From a virus, in IMG/VR virus record IMGVR_UViG_3300028394_002328, positions 124,001 through 188,000 of that record: 64,000 bases of DNA; one strand, given 5' to 3'. The position numbers and the translations under genes were made by a program. This document shows positions 52,765 through 61,262 of this stretch, in pieces. Below the pieces are notes generated by a model, which saw only the letters and a list, made by a program, of their open reading frames with translations, was not told the origin of the DNA and searched no databases. The stretch's first letter is position 1. Every line of letters begins with the position of its first letter.

Positions 52765-55700
52765 ATGGCAACCTTTGTATTCCCAACATCTCCTACAGTA
52801 GGACAAACCTATACTTTTAGTACTAAAACTTGGGTTTGGACAGGATATGCTTGGGTATTACAAGCGAACGGTGCAATCAATAACTTACCAATTGGCAATG
52901 CTACTCCTAGCACTGGCGTATTTACTACATTACAAGCAACTACTAGTGCTAATTTAGGCACTGTATCTAATGTTTATATAGCTGGTGGCACTAGTGGTTA
53001 CATATTAAAGACAGATGGATCAGGTAATTTAACTTGGACTGATCCTACTGGCTATAGCGGCTATTCAGGTATTAGTGGATACTCAGGTGGTACTGGTAGT
53101 AACGGATCTAGTGGATATTCAGGCACCTCAGGAATTAGTGGATATACTGGCGTAAGTGGTTACACCGGTACTTCGGGTATCAGTGGTTATACAGGTGCAA
53201 GTGGTATATCTGGATATACCGGTATATCAGGTGCTAGTGGTTATACAGGTACATCAGGTATTAGTGGATATACTGGCGTAAGTGGATACTCAGGCAGCAG
53301 TGGGTATTACGGTCAGGATGGCGCTAGTGGATATTCAGGCATGTCTGGATACACTGGTGCTTCGGGTATAAGCGGTTACACAGGTGCAAGTGGTACATCA
53401 GGCTATACTGGCGTGAGTGGATATTCAGGTACATCGGGGTACACGGGTACTTCAGGAATATCTGGATATACTGGTATATCAGGTGCCAGTGGTTATACAG
53501 GTACATCAGGTATTAGTGGATATTCAGGTGTCACAGGTAGCAATGGTACTAGCGGATATTCAGGTGTTAGTGGATACTCAGGCAGCAGTGGCTATTACGG
53601 ACAAGATGGCGCTAGTGGTTATTCAGGTATTAGTGGTTATAGTGGAATAGGCATTAGTGGATACAGTGGCGCAGCAGGCCCATCAAATACTATACTTGCT
53701 ACAAATGATACAAGCACTACTACATTATATCCTGTACTAGTTGGTGCAGCAGGTAGCAATCAAACAGCAAAAGTAAATACAGGTAACTTTGTTTTTAATG
53801 CTAGTACAAATACTTTTAGCACAGGTAATATTAATGTAAGTGGAGTCAGTAATTTAGGTCCTGTAGGTAATGTCATTATTACTGGTGGTTCTAATAACGC
53901 TATATTGTCTACTAATGGTAGTGGTAATCTATCTTGGTCTACATTAAGTTCAGTATTAGGAAATTTTAATACTATTAATTATACAGGTAATGGTGTTCAA
54001 ACAACCTTTACTGTAACTTCAGGCGATACTGCTAATGGCATATTCGTCACTCAAAACGGTTTACTTCAAGTTCCGATAACTGATTATACAGTATCAGGCT
54101 CAAATTTGGTATTTACCAGCGCCCCTGCTAATGGAGTGGCTATTAGTATTCGTGAACTTGCTGGATTAAGTGGATATTCAGGTGGCACCGGTGGTAGCGG
54201 ATCTAGTGGTTATTCGGGTATCAGTGGATATTCAGGGTCGGGTATAAGTGGTTATTCAGGTTCGGGTATTAGCGGATACTCAGGCTTAGGTATCAGTGGG
54301 TATTCAGGAGAATCAGGGTATTCAGGAGTGAGTGGATATACAGGGACTTCAGGTTATACTGGTGTAAGTGGATACTCAGGTACATCGGGCGTAAGTGGAT
54401 ACTCAGGTACATCGGGCGTAAGTGGGTATACAGGTATATCAGGTGTTAGTGGTTATTCAGGTACATCAGGCGTAAGTGGTTATTCAGGTGGTACTGGTAG
54501 CGATGGTATTAGTGGTTATTCAGGTGTAAGTGGATATTCAGGATCAGGAATCAGTGGATATTCAGGGTTAGGTATAAGTGGATACTCAGGTGCAGCAGGT
54601 ATAAGCGGTTATACAGGTGTAAGTGGTTATAGTGGACAAGGTGGCACACTAACTTCAACAGTAGATAATTTTACAGGTGATGGATCTCAAACTGCATTCA
54701 CACTGTCTACTACACCTACAAATATAAATTATACAATAGTATCTGTAGGTGGTGTATTACAACCACAAACAACATACTCAGTTACAGGATCTACATTAAC
54801 ATTTAGTTCGGCTCCAGTAAACACAGTAGTAATACAGGTTACAACTTTTGGGGGAAATGTATTTGCACCAGGTGCTGTATCAGGTTACAGCGGTTATTCA
54901 GGGTTAGGTATCAGTGGATATACTGGTGCTAGCGGATATACCGGAGTAAGTGGATACACAGGTGTCAGCGGGTATACTGGAACAAGTGGATACTCAGGTG
55001 CATCAGGTGTAAGTGGCTATTCAGGTGGAACTGGTAGTGATGGTGCTAGTGGTTATTCAGGTCTTTCGGGGTACACCGGTACTTCGGGTATCAGTGGGTA
55101 TACTGGTGTCAGTGGGTATTCAGGTCTTTCGGGCTACACCGGTACTTCGGGTGTCAGTGGGTATACTGGTGTCAGTGGTTACACAGGTACATCAGGTGTT
55201 AGTGGATATTCAGGCGAAAGTGGCTATTCAGGTGTCAGTGGATATACAGGCATAAGTGGATATACAGGCATAAGTGGATATACAGGCATAAGTGGATATT
55301 CAGGTACATCAGGTGTAAGTGGATATACAGGTATTAGTGGTTATTCAGGTACCTCGGGCGTAAGTGGGTATACAGGTACATCAGGCATAAGTGGATATTC
55401 AGGTACATCAGGTGTTAGTGGATATTCAGGCGAAAGTGGTTATACCGGCGTTAGTGGATACTCAGGTACATCAGGTGTTAGTGGATACTCAGGTACATCA
55501 GGTGTTAGTGGATACTCAGGTACATCAGGTATCAGTGGTTACACAGGAACAAGTGGATACTCAGGTACATCGGGCGTAAGTGGTTATACTGGAACAAGTG
55601 GTACATCAGGTGTAAGTGGTTATACTGGAGTAAGTGGATATTCAGGTACATCAGGTATAAGTGGCTATACTGGAGTAAGTGGTTATACAGGTGCATCAGG

Positions 55701-57792
55701 TGTAAGTGGATATTCAGGATCAGGTGTAAGTGGATATTCAGGATCAGGAATCAGTGGATATTCAGGTCTTTCAGGCTTTAGTGGTAGCCCGGGTATTTCA
55801 AGTAGTTACTTCAACTATCTCGCTGATGCTAATACTCAGAGTGCGCCACCTGGACTTGGTGATATTATTTGGAATAATAGTACACAAATAAATTCTACTC
55901 AACTGTTCATAAATCATATAACCACAGATAGCATTGATATTGACATATTCTTAGCATTACTAAGCCAAACAGAAAATATTACTATACAAGATACCTCACT
56001 GAGTGACAATTATCAGATATTTGAAATTAATGGTACTCCTACAAATAATACTGGATATTGGACTGTCCCAGTAGTGGCAGTGGGTTCAGGCGGAACAGGC
56101 ACTACTAATTTTGCTAATAACTTACCCGTAATCTTAGCAATAACTAACGGTGTAAGTGGATTCTCAGGTTATTCAGGTGTAAGTGGATATAGTGGAATAG
56201 GTGGTACATTAACTTCAACTGTAGATAATTTTACTGGCAATGGATCTCAAACAGCATTCACACTAAGTGTGACACCTACAAGTATTAATTATACACTAGC
56301 AGCAGTAGGCGGTGTGTTACAACCTGTTACAGCATACACTGTAGTAGGTACAACTTTGACATTTAGTTCTGCACCAAGTAATGGAGAAATAATACAAGTC
56401 ACAACTCTAGGTGGATATGCTTATGCGCCGGGCGCTATATCAGGATATAGTGGTTATTCAGGTACATTGGGTGTAAGTGGCTATTCAGGTGTTTCAGGAT
56501 ATACTGGAACTAGCGGATATACAGGCATCAGTGGCTATACTGGAGTAAGTGGATATTCAGGTTCAGGTATCAGTGGATATACTGGAGTAAGTGGTTACAC
56601 AGGTGTCAGTGGATATTCAGGATCAGGCATCAGTGGGTATTCAGGTACTTCAGGCTATACTGGAGTAAGTGGTTACACAGGTGTTAGTGGTTACACAGGT
56701 GTCAGTGGTTACTCAGGAGTAAGTGGATATTCAGGAGTAAGTGGATATTCAGGTACATCAGGTGTTAGTGGGTATTCAGGCATAAGTGGTTATACTGGTG
56801 TCAGTGGATACACCGGTGTCAGTGGTTACACAGGTACTTCAGGATACACCGGTGTCAGTGGTTACACAGGTACTTCAGGATATACCGGAACAAGTGGATA
56901 TTCAGGTACATCAGGTGTAAGTGGCTATACTGGAGTAAGTGGATATTCAGGTATCAGTGGCTACTCAGGGTCAGGTATAAGTGGTTATTCAGGTCTAGGT
57001 TACGGAGGGCTAACATCTGGAACAAGTCTAACAATTGTAAGTAGTGGGACAGTCACATTCACTACAAATTTATCAGATACACAAACCGCATTTAGAACCG
57101 GTCAACGAGTAAGAGCATTCTTCACTACAGCAAACACCAACTATATGGAAGGCACTATTAATTCATTTAGTGGTACTACACTACAATTAAGTGTGACTAA
57201 TTCTTCTACTGCGGGGATTGGCCCTCTTAGTTCTTGGGCTTTTGTAGCTGCTGGCGTACAAGGTGACAGTGGAACTAGCGGGTACACGGGTATCAGCGGT
57301 TATACGGGTACTTCAGGATACACTGGCACTAGTGGTTATTCAGGTGCTACAGGTCCTGTCGGAGGATCTAATACACAAGTTTTATATAATAATGGTGGTG
57401 TAGCGGCTGGATCTGCTAATTTAACATGGAGCGGTACAACACTATCAATAACTGATGGCGCTTCAAATATGTATGCTGTTGGTTATAAAGCAGTACCACA
57501 AAGTGCTACTACATCAGGTAATTTTGCCTTAACAGATAGCGCTAAACATGTTTATGTATCTGCCGGGGTAACAGTGCCTCCTAATAGTACCGCAGCATTT
57601 GATATAGGTACTGTATTGACCGTTGTAAATTCTAGTGCTTCTTCAATAACTGTTACACAAGGTGTAGGAGTAACTATGAGACAAACCGGTACAGCAAGTA
57701 CTGGTAATAGAACTCTTGCTAGTTATGGCTTATGCAGTATTATTAAAGTTGCTACTGATACTTGGTATATTTCAGGAACTGGGTTGACTTAA
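52765..57792 (+). CDS. Second large collagen-like tail fibre (1675 residues)
   Basis: A 1675-residue fibre. N-terminal ~90 residues: MATFVFPTSPTVGQTYTFST, WVWTGYAWVLQANG, then a short strand module ending in the shared 'GGTSGYILKTDGSGNL' linker. Collagen-like Gly-X-Ser/Thr blocks (~93-305, 467-625, 706-1010, 1226-1412) alternate with globular islands: ~307-466, a VDNFTGDGSQTAFTLSTTPT module (~631-700) and a second copy (~1152-1220), the SSSYFNYLAD domain (~1012-1130) also in the giant fibre, and a domain with RTGQRVRAFFTTANTNYMEG (~1413-1500). The C-terminus (~1530-1675, TLTVVNSSASSITVTQGVG) resembles the giant fibre's cap. GSS-GYY-GQD occurs twice. Probably an elongated, interrupted stalk. 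Confidence 0.82.
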   Translation: MATFVFPTSPTVGQTYTFSTKTWVWTGYAWVLQANGAINNLPIGNATPSTGVFTTLQATTSANLGTVSNVYIAGGTSGYILKTDGSGNLTWTDPTGYSGYSGISGYSGGTGSNGSSGYSGTSGISGYTGVSGYTGTSGISGYTGASGISGYTGISGASGYTGTSGISGYTGVSGYSGSSGYYGQDGASGYSGMSGYTGASGISGYTGASGTSGYTGVSGYSGTSGYTGTSGISGYTGISGASGYTGTSGISGYSGVTGSNGTSGYSGVSGYSGSSGYYGQDGASGYSGISGYSGIGISGYSGAAGPSNTILATNDTSTTTLYPVLVGAAGSNQTAKVNTGNFVFNASTNTFSTGNINVSGVSNLGPVGNVIITGGSNNAILSTNGSGNLSWSTLSSVLGNFNTINYTGNGVQTTFTVTSGDTANGIFVTQNGLLQVPITDYTVSGSNLVFTSAPANGVAISIRELAGLSGYSGGTGGSGSSGYSGISGYSGSGISGYSGSGISGYSGLGISGYSGESGYSGVSGYTGTSGYTGVSGYSGTSGVSGYSGTSGVSGYTGISGVSGYSGTSGVSGYSGGTGSDGISGYSGVSGYSGSGISGYSGLGISGYSGAAGISGYTGVSGYSGQGGTLTSTVDNFTGDGSQTAFTLSTTPTNINYTIVSVGGVLQPQTTYSVTGSTLTFSSAPVNTVVIQVTTFGGNVFAPGAVSGYSGYSGLGISGYTGASGYTGVSGYTGVSGYTGTSGYSGASGVSGYSGGTGSDGASGYSGLSGYTGTSGISGYTGVSGYSGLSGYTGTSGVSGYTGVSGYTGTSGVSGYSGESGYSGVSGYTGISGYTGISGYTGISGYSGTSGVSGYTGISGYSGTSGVSGYTGTSGISGYSGTSGVSGYSGESGYTGVSGYSGTSGVSGYSGTSGVSGYSGTSGISGYTGTSGYSGTSGVSGYTGTSGTSGVSGYTGVSGYSGTSGISGYTGVSGYTGASGVSGYSGSGVSGYSGSGISGYSGLSGFSGSPGISSSYFNYLADANTQSAPPGLGDIIWNNSTQINSTQLFINHITTDSIDIDIFLALLSQTENITIQDTSLSDNYQIFEINGTPTNNTGYWTVPVVAVGSGGTGTTNFANNLPVILAITNGVSGFSGYSGVSGYSGIGGTLTSTVDNFTGNGSQTAFTLSVTPTSINYTLAAVGGVLQPVTAYTVVGTTLTFSSAPSNGEIIQVTTLGGYAYAPGAISGYSGYSGTLGVSGYSGVSGYTGTSGYTGISGYTGVSGYSGSGISGYTGVSGYTGVSGYSGSGISGYSGTSGYTGVSGYTGVSGYTGVSGYSGVSGYSGVSGYSGTSGVSGYSGISGYTGVSGYTGVSGYTGTSGYTGVSGYTGTSGYTGTSGYSGTSGVSGYTGVSGYSGISGYSGSGISGYSGLGYGGLTSGTSLTIVSSGTVTFTTNLSDTQTAFRTGQRVRAFFTTANTNYMEGTINSFSGTTLQLSVTNSSTAGIGPLSSWAFVAAGVQGDSGTSGYTGISGYTGTSGYTGTSGYSGATGPVGGSNTQVLYNNGGVAAGSANLTWSGTTLSITDGASNMYAVGYKAVPQSATTSGNFALTDSAKHVYVSAGVTVPPNSTAAFDIGTVLTVVNSSASSITVTQGVGVTMRQTGTASTGNRTLASYGLCSIIKVATDTWYISGTGLT
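53041..53675 (+). repeat. Collagen-like block 1 of the second large fibre
   Basis: About 210 codons of Gly-X-(Ser/Thr) triplets; two copies of GSS-GYY-GQD near 53292 and 53581 delimit a ~290-base direct repeat. Confidence 0.85.
54163..54640 (+). repeat. Collagen-like block 2 of the second large fibre
   Basis: About 160 codons of Gly-X-(Ser/Thr) triplets with some GSG-ISG-YSG units in which the triplet register shifts. Confidence 0.8.
54880..55795 (+). repeat. Collagen-like block 3 of the second large fibre
   Basis: About 305 codons of triplets; near-identical direct repeats such as tcaggtacatcaggtgttag recur many times. Confidence 0.85.
56440..57000 (+). repeat. Collagen-like block 4 of the second large fibre
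   Basis: About 185 codons of Gly-X-(Ser/Thr) triplets leading into the RTGQRV domain. Confidence 0.82.
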
Positions 57793-59570
57793 TGACCTCA
57801 CTATTAGGAATGTTATTGGGTAGTTTAGGTACTTCATCGGGTAATGTACCAGGTGCACCTGGCATTGGTGCAGCTGGTAGGTTGGATAATACTAGTGTTA
57901 CAGTACAATATACCGCACCAGCAAGCGATGGCGGTAGTCCTATTACTAAGTATACCGCAGTTTCTACCCCCGGCGGTATTACAGGAACACTAAATCAGGC
58001 AGGTTCAGGTGTTATTATAGTTAGTGGATTGACAACAGGTACTGCATATACATTTGTAGTATATGCAACTAATAGCGCAGGTAATAGTGCAAATAGTGCT
58101 GCGAGTAATTCTGCAACACCTGCAGGACTACCAGGGACTCCCACAATTGGTACTGCTACAGCCACTGGAACAACAACTGCGACTGTATCATTTACTGCAC
58201 CATCAAGTGACGCTGGTAGTGCTATTACTAGTTATACCGCGGTTTCTACACCTGGCAATATTACTGGAACACTAAGTCAATCAGGTTCAGGTACTATTAG
58301 TGTAAGTGGATTAACCAGTGGCACAGCATACACATTTCAAGTATATGCGACTAATGGTGTTGGTAATAGTTACAATTATAGTGGCAATAGTAATTCTATA
58401 ACAACTTATAGTGTGCCGGTTAATACAGTTGCCCCGGCAGTAACGGGTACAGCAACAAACGGTCAAACTCTTTCAACTACTACAGGTTCGTGGACAGGCA
58501 CTCCAGCCAGTTTTAGTTATGCTTATCAATGGCAAAGATCCGGTACGAATATCGGTAGTGCTAATTCTAGCACATATACTCTAGTCGCGGCTGATGTAGG
58601 TAATACTATTCGGTGTCAAGTAACCGCTACAAATTCAGCTGGTAGTACCGCGGCTAATTCTAATTCTACTGCGGCAGTTGCAGCAATTGTACCAGGTGCA
58701 CCTACTATCGGTGCGGCTACGGCTACCGGAGCATCTACTGCTACTGTCGCATTTACTGCTCCAGCAGATAATGGAGGAGCTACTATTACTAGTTATACCG
58801 CGGTATCTAGTCCCGGCGGTATTACAGGTACATTAAGTCAATCAGGATCCGGTACTATTACTGTTAGTGGCTTAAATGGTAATACCGGGTATACATTTAC
58901 AGTTTATGCAACTAACTCAGCAGGTAATAGTCCTAATAGTGGCTCAAGTAATAGTATAACTACCTCTAGCCAATTATACCAAGCTTTCTTCAATGCTGCT
59001 ACAAATACTCAACTTTATGTAGGTGTTAGCGGTTCATCTATTGCTGCTAGCCAAAACTTTACCGTAGAATGTTGGGGGTATAGACTTAATAGCAATACTC
59101 ATAATTTTTGGAGTATTGGAACTGAAACAACAGGTAGATTACAACTACAGGCTACTTTAGTAGAAGTTTTTGGAGGTGCGTTTACTAGAGGATTTACAGC
59201 ACCTTCAATAAATGCTTGGCATCATTATGCTTTGGTTAGAAATAGTAATGCAATCCAGCTGTATATAGATGGTACAGCACGACTTAGTGCAGGTAGTTAT
59301 AGTAATGCCTTAGGTAATACTGGTCCAGTATACATTGGTACTAGAAGTAATGGTAATATTAATCGTCTTAATGGTTACATGTCAAATTTCCGCATAGTAA
59401 TAGGTACTGCTGTGTATACAGGAACCTTTACTCCACCAAGAACCAATTTACCCGCAATATCGGGCACTAGCCTGTTGACCTTACAAAATTCAAGTGCGAT
59501 TGATAATAGTGGTAATAATCGTACTATAACTAATACTGCTGTAACATTTAGTACACTTAGTGGCTATTAA
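57792..59570 (+). CDS. FN3/Ig/LamG tail adhesin
   Basis: An adhesin of 592 residues. I start it at ATG 57792, which overlaps the upstream stop (TAATG) and gives MTSLLGMLLGSLGTSSGNVP; the earlier in-frame 57762 codon lies inside the previous gene. Domains: FN3 (~18-105), FN3 (~107-200), a bacterial Ig-like domain (~203-290: VNTVAPAVTGTATNGQTLST, FSYAYQWQRSGTNIGS), FN3 (~293-385) and a C-terminal LamG/concanavalin-type jelly-roll (~390-592: NFTVECWGYRLNSNTHNFWS, APSINAWHHYALVRNSNAIQ, LYIDGTARLSAG, GYMSNFRIVIGTAVYTGTF). LamG domains commonly bind glycans, so this is probably a saccharide-binding tip. It ends the fibre array. Confidence 0.82.
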   Translation: MTSLLGMLLGSLGTSSGNVPGAPGIGAAGRLDNTSVTVQYTAPASDGGSPITKYTAVSTPGGITGTLNQAGSGVIIVSGLTTGTAYTFVVYATNSAGNSANSAASNSATPAGLPGTPTIGTATATGTTTATVSFTAPSSDAGSAITSYTAVSTPGNITGTLSQSGSGTISVSGLTSGTAYTFQVYATNGVGNSYNYSGNSNSITTYSVPVNTVAPAVTGTATNGQTLSTTTGSWTGTPASFSYAYQWQRSGTNIGSANSSTYTLVAADVGNTIRCQVTATNSAGSTAANSNSTAAVAAIVPGAPTIGAATATGASTATVAFTAPADNGGATITSYTAVSSPGGITGTLSQSGSGTITVSGLNGNTGYTFTVYATNSAGNSPNSGSSNSITTSSQLYQAFFNAATNTQLYVGVSGSSIAASQNFTVECWGYRLNSNTHNFWSIGTETTGRLQLQATLVEVFGGAFTRGFTAPSINAWHHYALVRNSNAIQLYIDGTARLSAGSYSNALGNTGPVYIGTRSNGNINRLNGYMSNFRIVIGTAVYTGTFTPPRTNLPAISGTSLLTLQNSSAIDNSGNNRTITNTAVTFSTLSGY

Positions 59571-59580
59571 TTGTAATTAA

Positions 59581-59588
59581 TATAAATA
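59581..59588 (+). promoter_or_regulatory. Late promoter TATAAATA (exact T4 consensus)
   Basis: TATAAATA is an exact match to the T4 late -10 element, 23 bases before the holin ATG. It probably drives the holin and the carbonic anhydrase gene as one late unit. Confidence 0.75.
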
Positions 59589-59611
59589 CATAATAATAAA
59601 AAAGGTGTAAA

Positions 59612-60262
59612 ATGTCACAAACAATACTACCAAAGAAAACTGATTTTGAACAGCCAACAGTAACTGATGATTCCCATCATGAATTATTAGCTAACGATCC
59701 AGCAGTTACAGCGATCCCAAAAGGGACAACATATGACAGCTTTAACTCAACAACCAACATACCTGCAAGTGGGCCTACAGCATTTGGCACACCACCAGCA
59801 GGTGAATTCGGGGCATTCGGTGGTTTTGATTCATCAGCAACAACAGGTTTTGGGGCAAATCCAGGGTTCGGGGCGTCAACAAGTTCATTTGGTGGAACAA
59901 CCAACAGCATGGGATCCACCGGCACAAACAATATGAATACGGGCAATCAACCTATACTTACAGGATCAGGTCCGAATGCTGCACAAGGTTCAGATATATT
60001 AGTTACCAATAACAACACAGATTGGATAAATAAAAAATGGCGTCCGGCAATGGGCTGGATATATATGTTAACATGTACTATGGACTTTGTTGTGTTCCCC
60101 ATATTATGGAGTTTATTACAATCCTTGAGTCATGGTAGTGTAACTAGCCAATGGCAACCATTAACACTTCAAGGTGCAGGTCTTTACCATATTGCAATGG
60201 GTGCAGTATTGGGTATAGCGGCATACGGCAGAACAAAAGAAAAAGTTGCCGGGATGTCTTAA
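59612..60262 (+). CDS. Probable holin with Gly/Phe-rich N-terminal domain
   Basis: A 216-residue protein. The C-terminal ~80 residues hold two clear membrane segments (PAMGWIYMLTCTMDFVVFPI around 146-168, and AGLYHIAMGAVLGIAAYG around 186-205) in the arrangement of the 3TM holin family: WRPAMGWIYM, WQPLTLQGAGLYHIAMG, then GRTKEK. A weakly hydrophobic stretch between may be a third segment. The first ~135 residues are disordered, with repeated Phe-Gly units (GAFGGFDSSATTGFGANPGF, GAST). A holin opens the inner membrane for the endolysin at 17.4 kb. The FG-rich N-terminus is unusual and its role unknown. AAAAAAGGTG ribosome region. Confidence 0.78.
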   Translation: MSQTILPKKTDFEQPTVTDDSHHELLANDPAVTAIPKGTTYDSFNSTTNIPASGPTAFGTPPAGEFGAFGGFDSSATTGFGANPGFGASTSSFGGTTNSMGSTGTNNMNTGNQPILTGSGPNAAQGSDILVTNNNTDWINKKWRPAMGWIYMLTCTMDFVVFPILWSLLQSLSHGSVTSQWQPLTLQGAGLYHIAMGAVLGIAAYGRTKEKVAGMS

Positions 60263-60282
60263 TTTTTTAAAGGAAATATTAA

Positions 60283-61227
60283 ATGAAAAAAATAATAGAA
60301 ATACTAACAGCAACACTGTTAAGTATTACTTCATCAGTTGTACTTGCTCAAAGTCAAACTCCAGTAAATATCACAACAACTTCTCCACAAGGTAGTCCTG
60401 TTCAGTTTACTAGTTACAGTGGGTTGAATGCTACCTTTACATTTCAAACACAAAACACATTAAATTCTGCATTTTGTAATAGTGGAGCAGGTGATGTATG
60501 TACTCTAGCCACATCACCCAGTGGTGTAAATGCATATCCTATTGCCAATACACGTTGGGGAACATATAAACTTAATAACCCCAATGCAGGTAGTTGTTCC
60601 CCTAGCATTACATTTGGTGGTTCTCAATACTGTTTATTAGAATTTCACTTTCATGGACCATCAGAGCACTGGATAAACAATTCTGTTACTGACCTAGAAG
60701 TACACTTTGTTTATTTTAAACTAGCTGATGTTACAGGTCCTTATGGATTATGTAATGCAGATAGTTTGTTAGTATTAGGTCAACGCATGGTTGGTAACGG
60801 TAGTACACCAAATGCAGCTTGGACCAATGTGTTTAATGCGATTCCAGCTGCTAACAGCACAGGTGCATTATCAGGTCAGACTGTTAGTTTTAACATTGCA
60901 ACAATGATGGGCATGGCCAACTTCAACACAGCACCAAGTTATAGATACAGCGGTGGATTGACTGCACCAATTTCTATTGGCACGTTGGGTGCCGCTAGTA
61001 CCTGTGTTGCAACTACCGATCCTGCTAACAGTCGTCCATGGTGGGGTAATCCACAGCGTCAACTAACACAAGAATCATATCCTCAAATTGTTTCTTGGGT
61101 ATTGTTTAGACAACCAATACAATTGTCTGTGGCACAAGTACAACAATTTAAAACTGTTTTTGCAGATGGCAATGCCCGTGCTGTACAACCAGTAGGTGCT
61201 ACTATTTATTTTGCTAATCCAAACTAA
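60283..61227 (+). CDS. Alpha-class carbonic anhydrase, secreted
   Basis: A 314-residue alpha-carbonic anhydrase, which would interconvert CO2 and bicarbonate. A signal peptide (MKKIIEILTATLLSITSSVV, LA/QS cut after Ala22) sends it to the periplasm. After TPVNIT (family 'QSPVNI') come LLEFHFHGPSEHW, with zinc ligands His122 and His124 and Glu128 of the gatekeeper pair, and LEVHFVYF with Glu139 and zinc ligand His141. GLTAP (family 'SLTTP') holds Thr227 matching Thr199; the next Thr is Ala. The strand VSWVLFRQPIQLS and ARAVQPVGATIYF fit the fold's C-terminus. Several Cys (C65, C73, C105, C117, C157, C241) may form disulfides. It follows the holin closely with AAAGGAAA. Alternative: a carbonic-anhydrase-like adhesin, as poxvirus D8. 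Confidence 0.88.
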   Translation: MKKIIEILTATLLSITSSVVLAQSQTPVNITTTSPQGSPVQFTSYSGLNATFTFQTQNTLNSAFCNSGAGDVCTLATSPSGVNAYPIANTRWGTYKLNNPNAGSCSPSITFGGSQYCLLEFHFHGPSEHWINNSVTDLEVHFVYFKLADVTGPYGLCNADSLLVLGQRMVGNGSTPNAAWTNVFNAIPAANSTGALSGQTVSFNIATMMGMANFNTAPSYRYSGGLTAPISIGTLGAASTCVATTDPANSRPWWGNPQRQLTQESYPQIVSWVLFRQPIQLSVAQVQQFKTVFADGNARAVQPVGATIYFANPN

Positions 61228-61256
61228 TTGACGGCATACAATTTGTATGCTATATT
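61228..61256 (+). promoter_or_regulatory. Sigma70-type promoter with extended -10
   Basis: TTGACG, a 17-base spacer, and TATATT, with TG one base before the -10. Predicted start site at about 61263, which is the A of the DnaJ-like ATG, so the mRNA may be leaderless. This is an early-type host promoter, unlike the NATAAATA late elements. Confidence 0.7.
61234..61250. promoter_or_regulatory. Palindrome filling the promoter spacer
   Basis: GCATACAATTTGTATGC, 7-bp arms around ATT, occupies exactly the 17 bases between -35 and -10. It could be a repressor operator; no binding protein is known. Confidence 0.5.
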
Positions 61257-61262
61257 CATTGA

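Noticed and set aside
57762-57791. Upstream start for the LamG adhesin at 57762
   Set aside because: It lies inside the previous gene; ATG 57792 overlaps the previous stop in a TAATG coupling.
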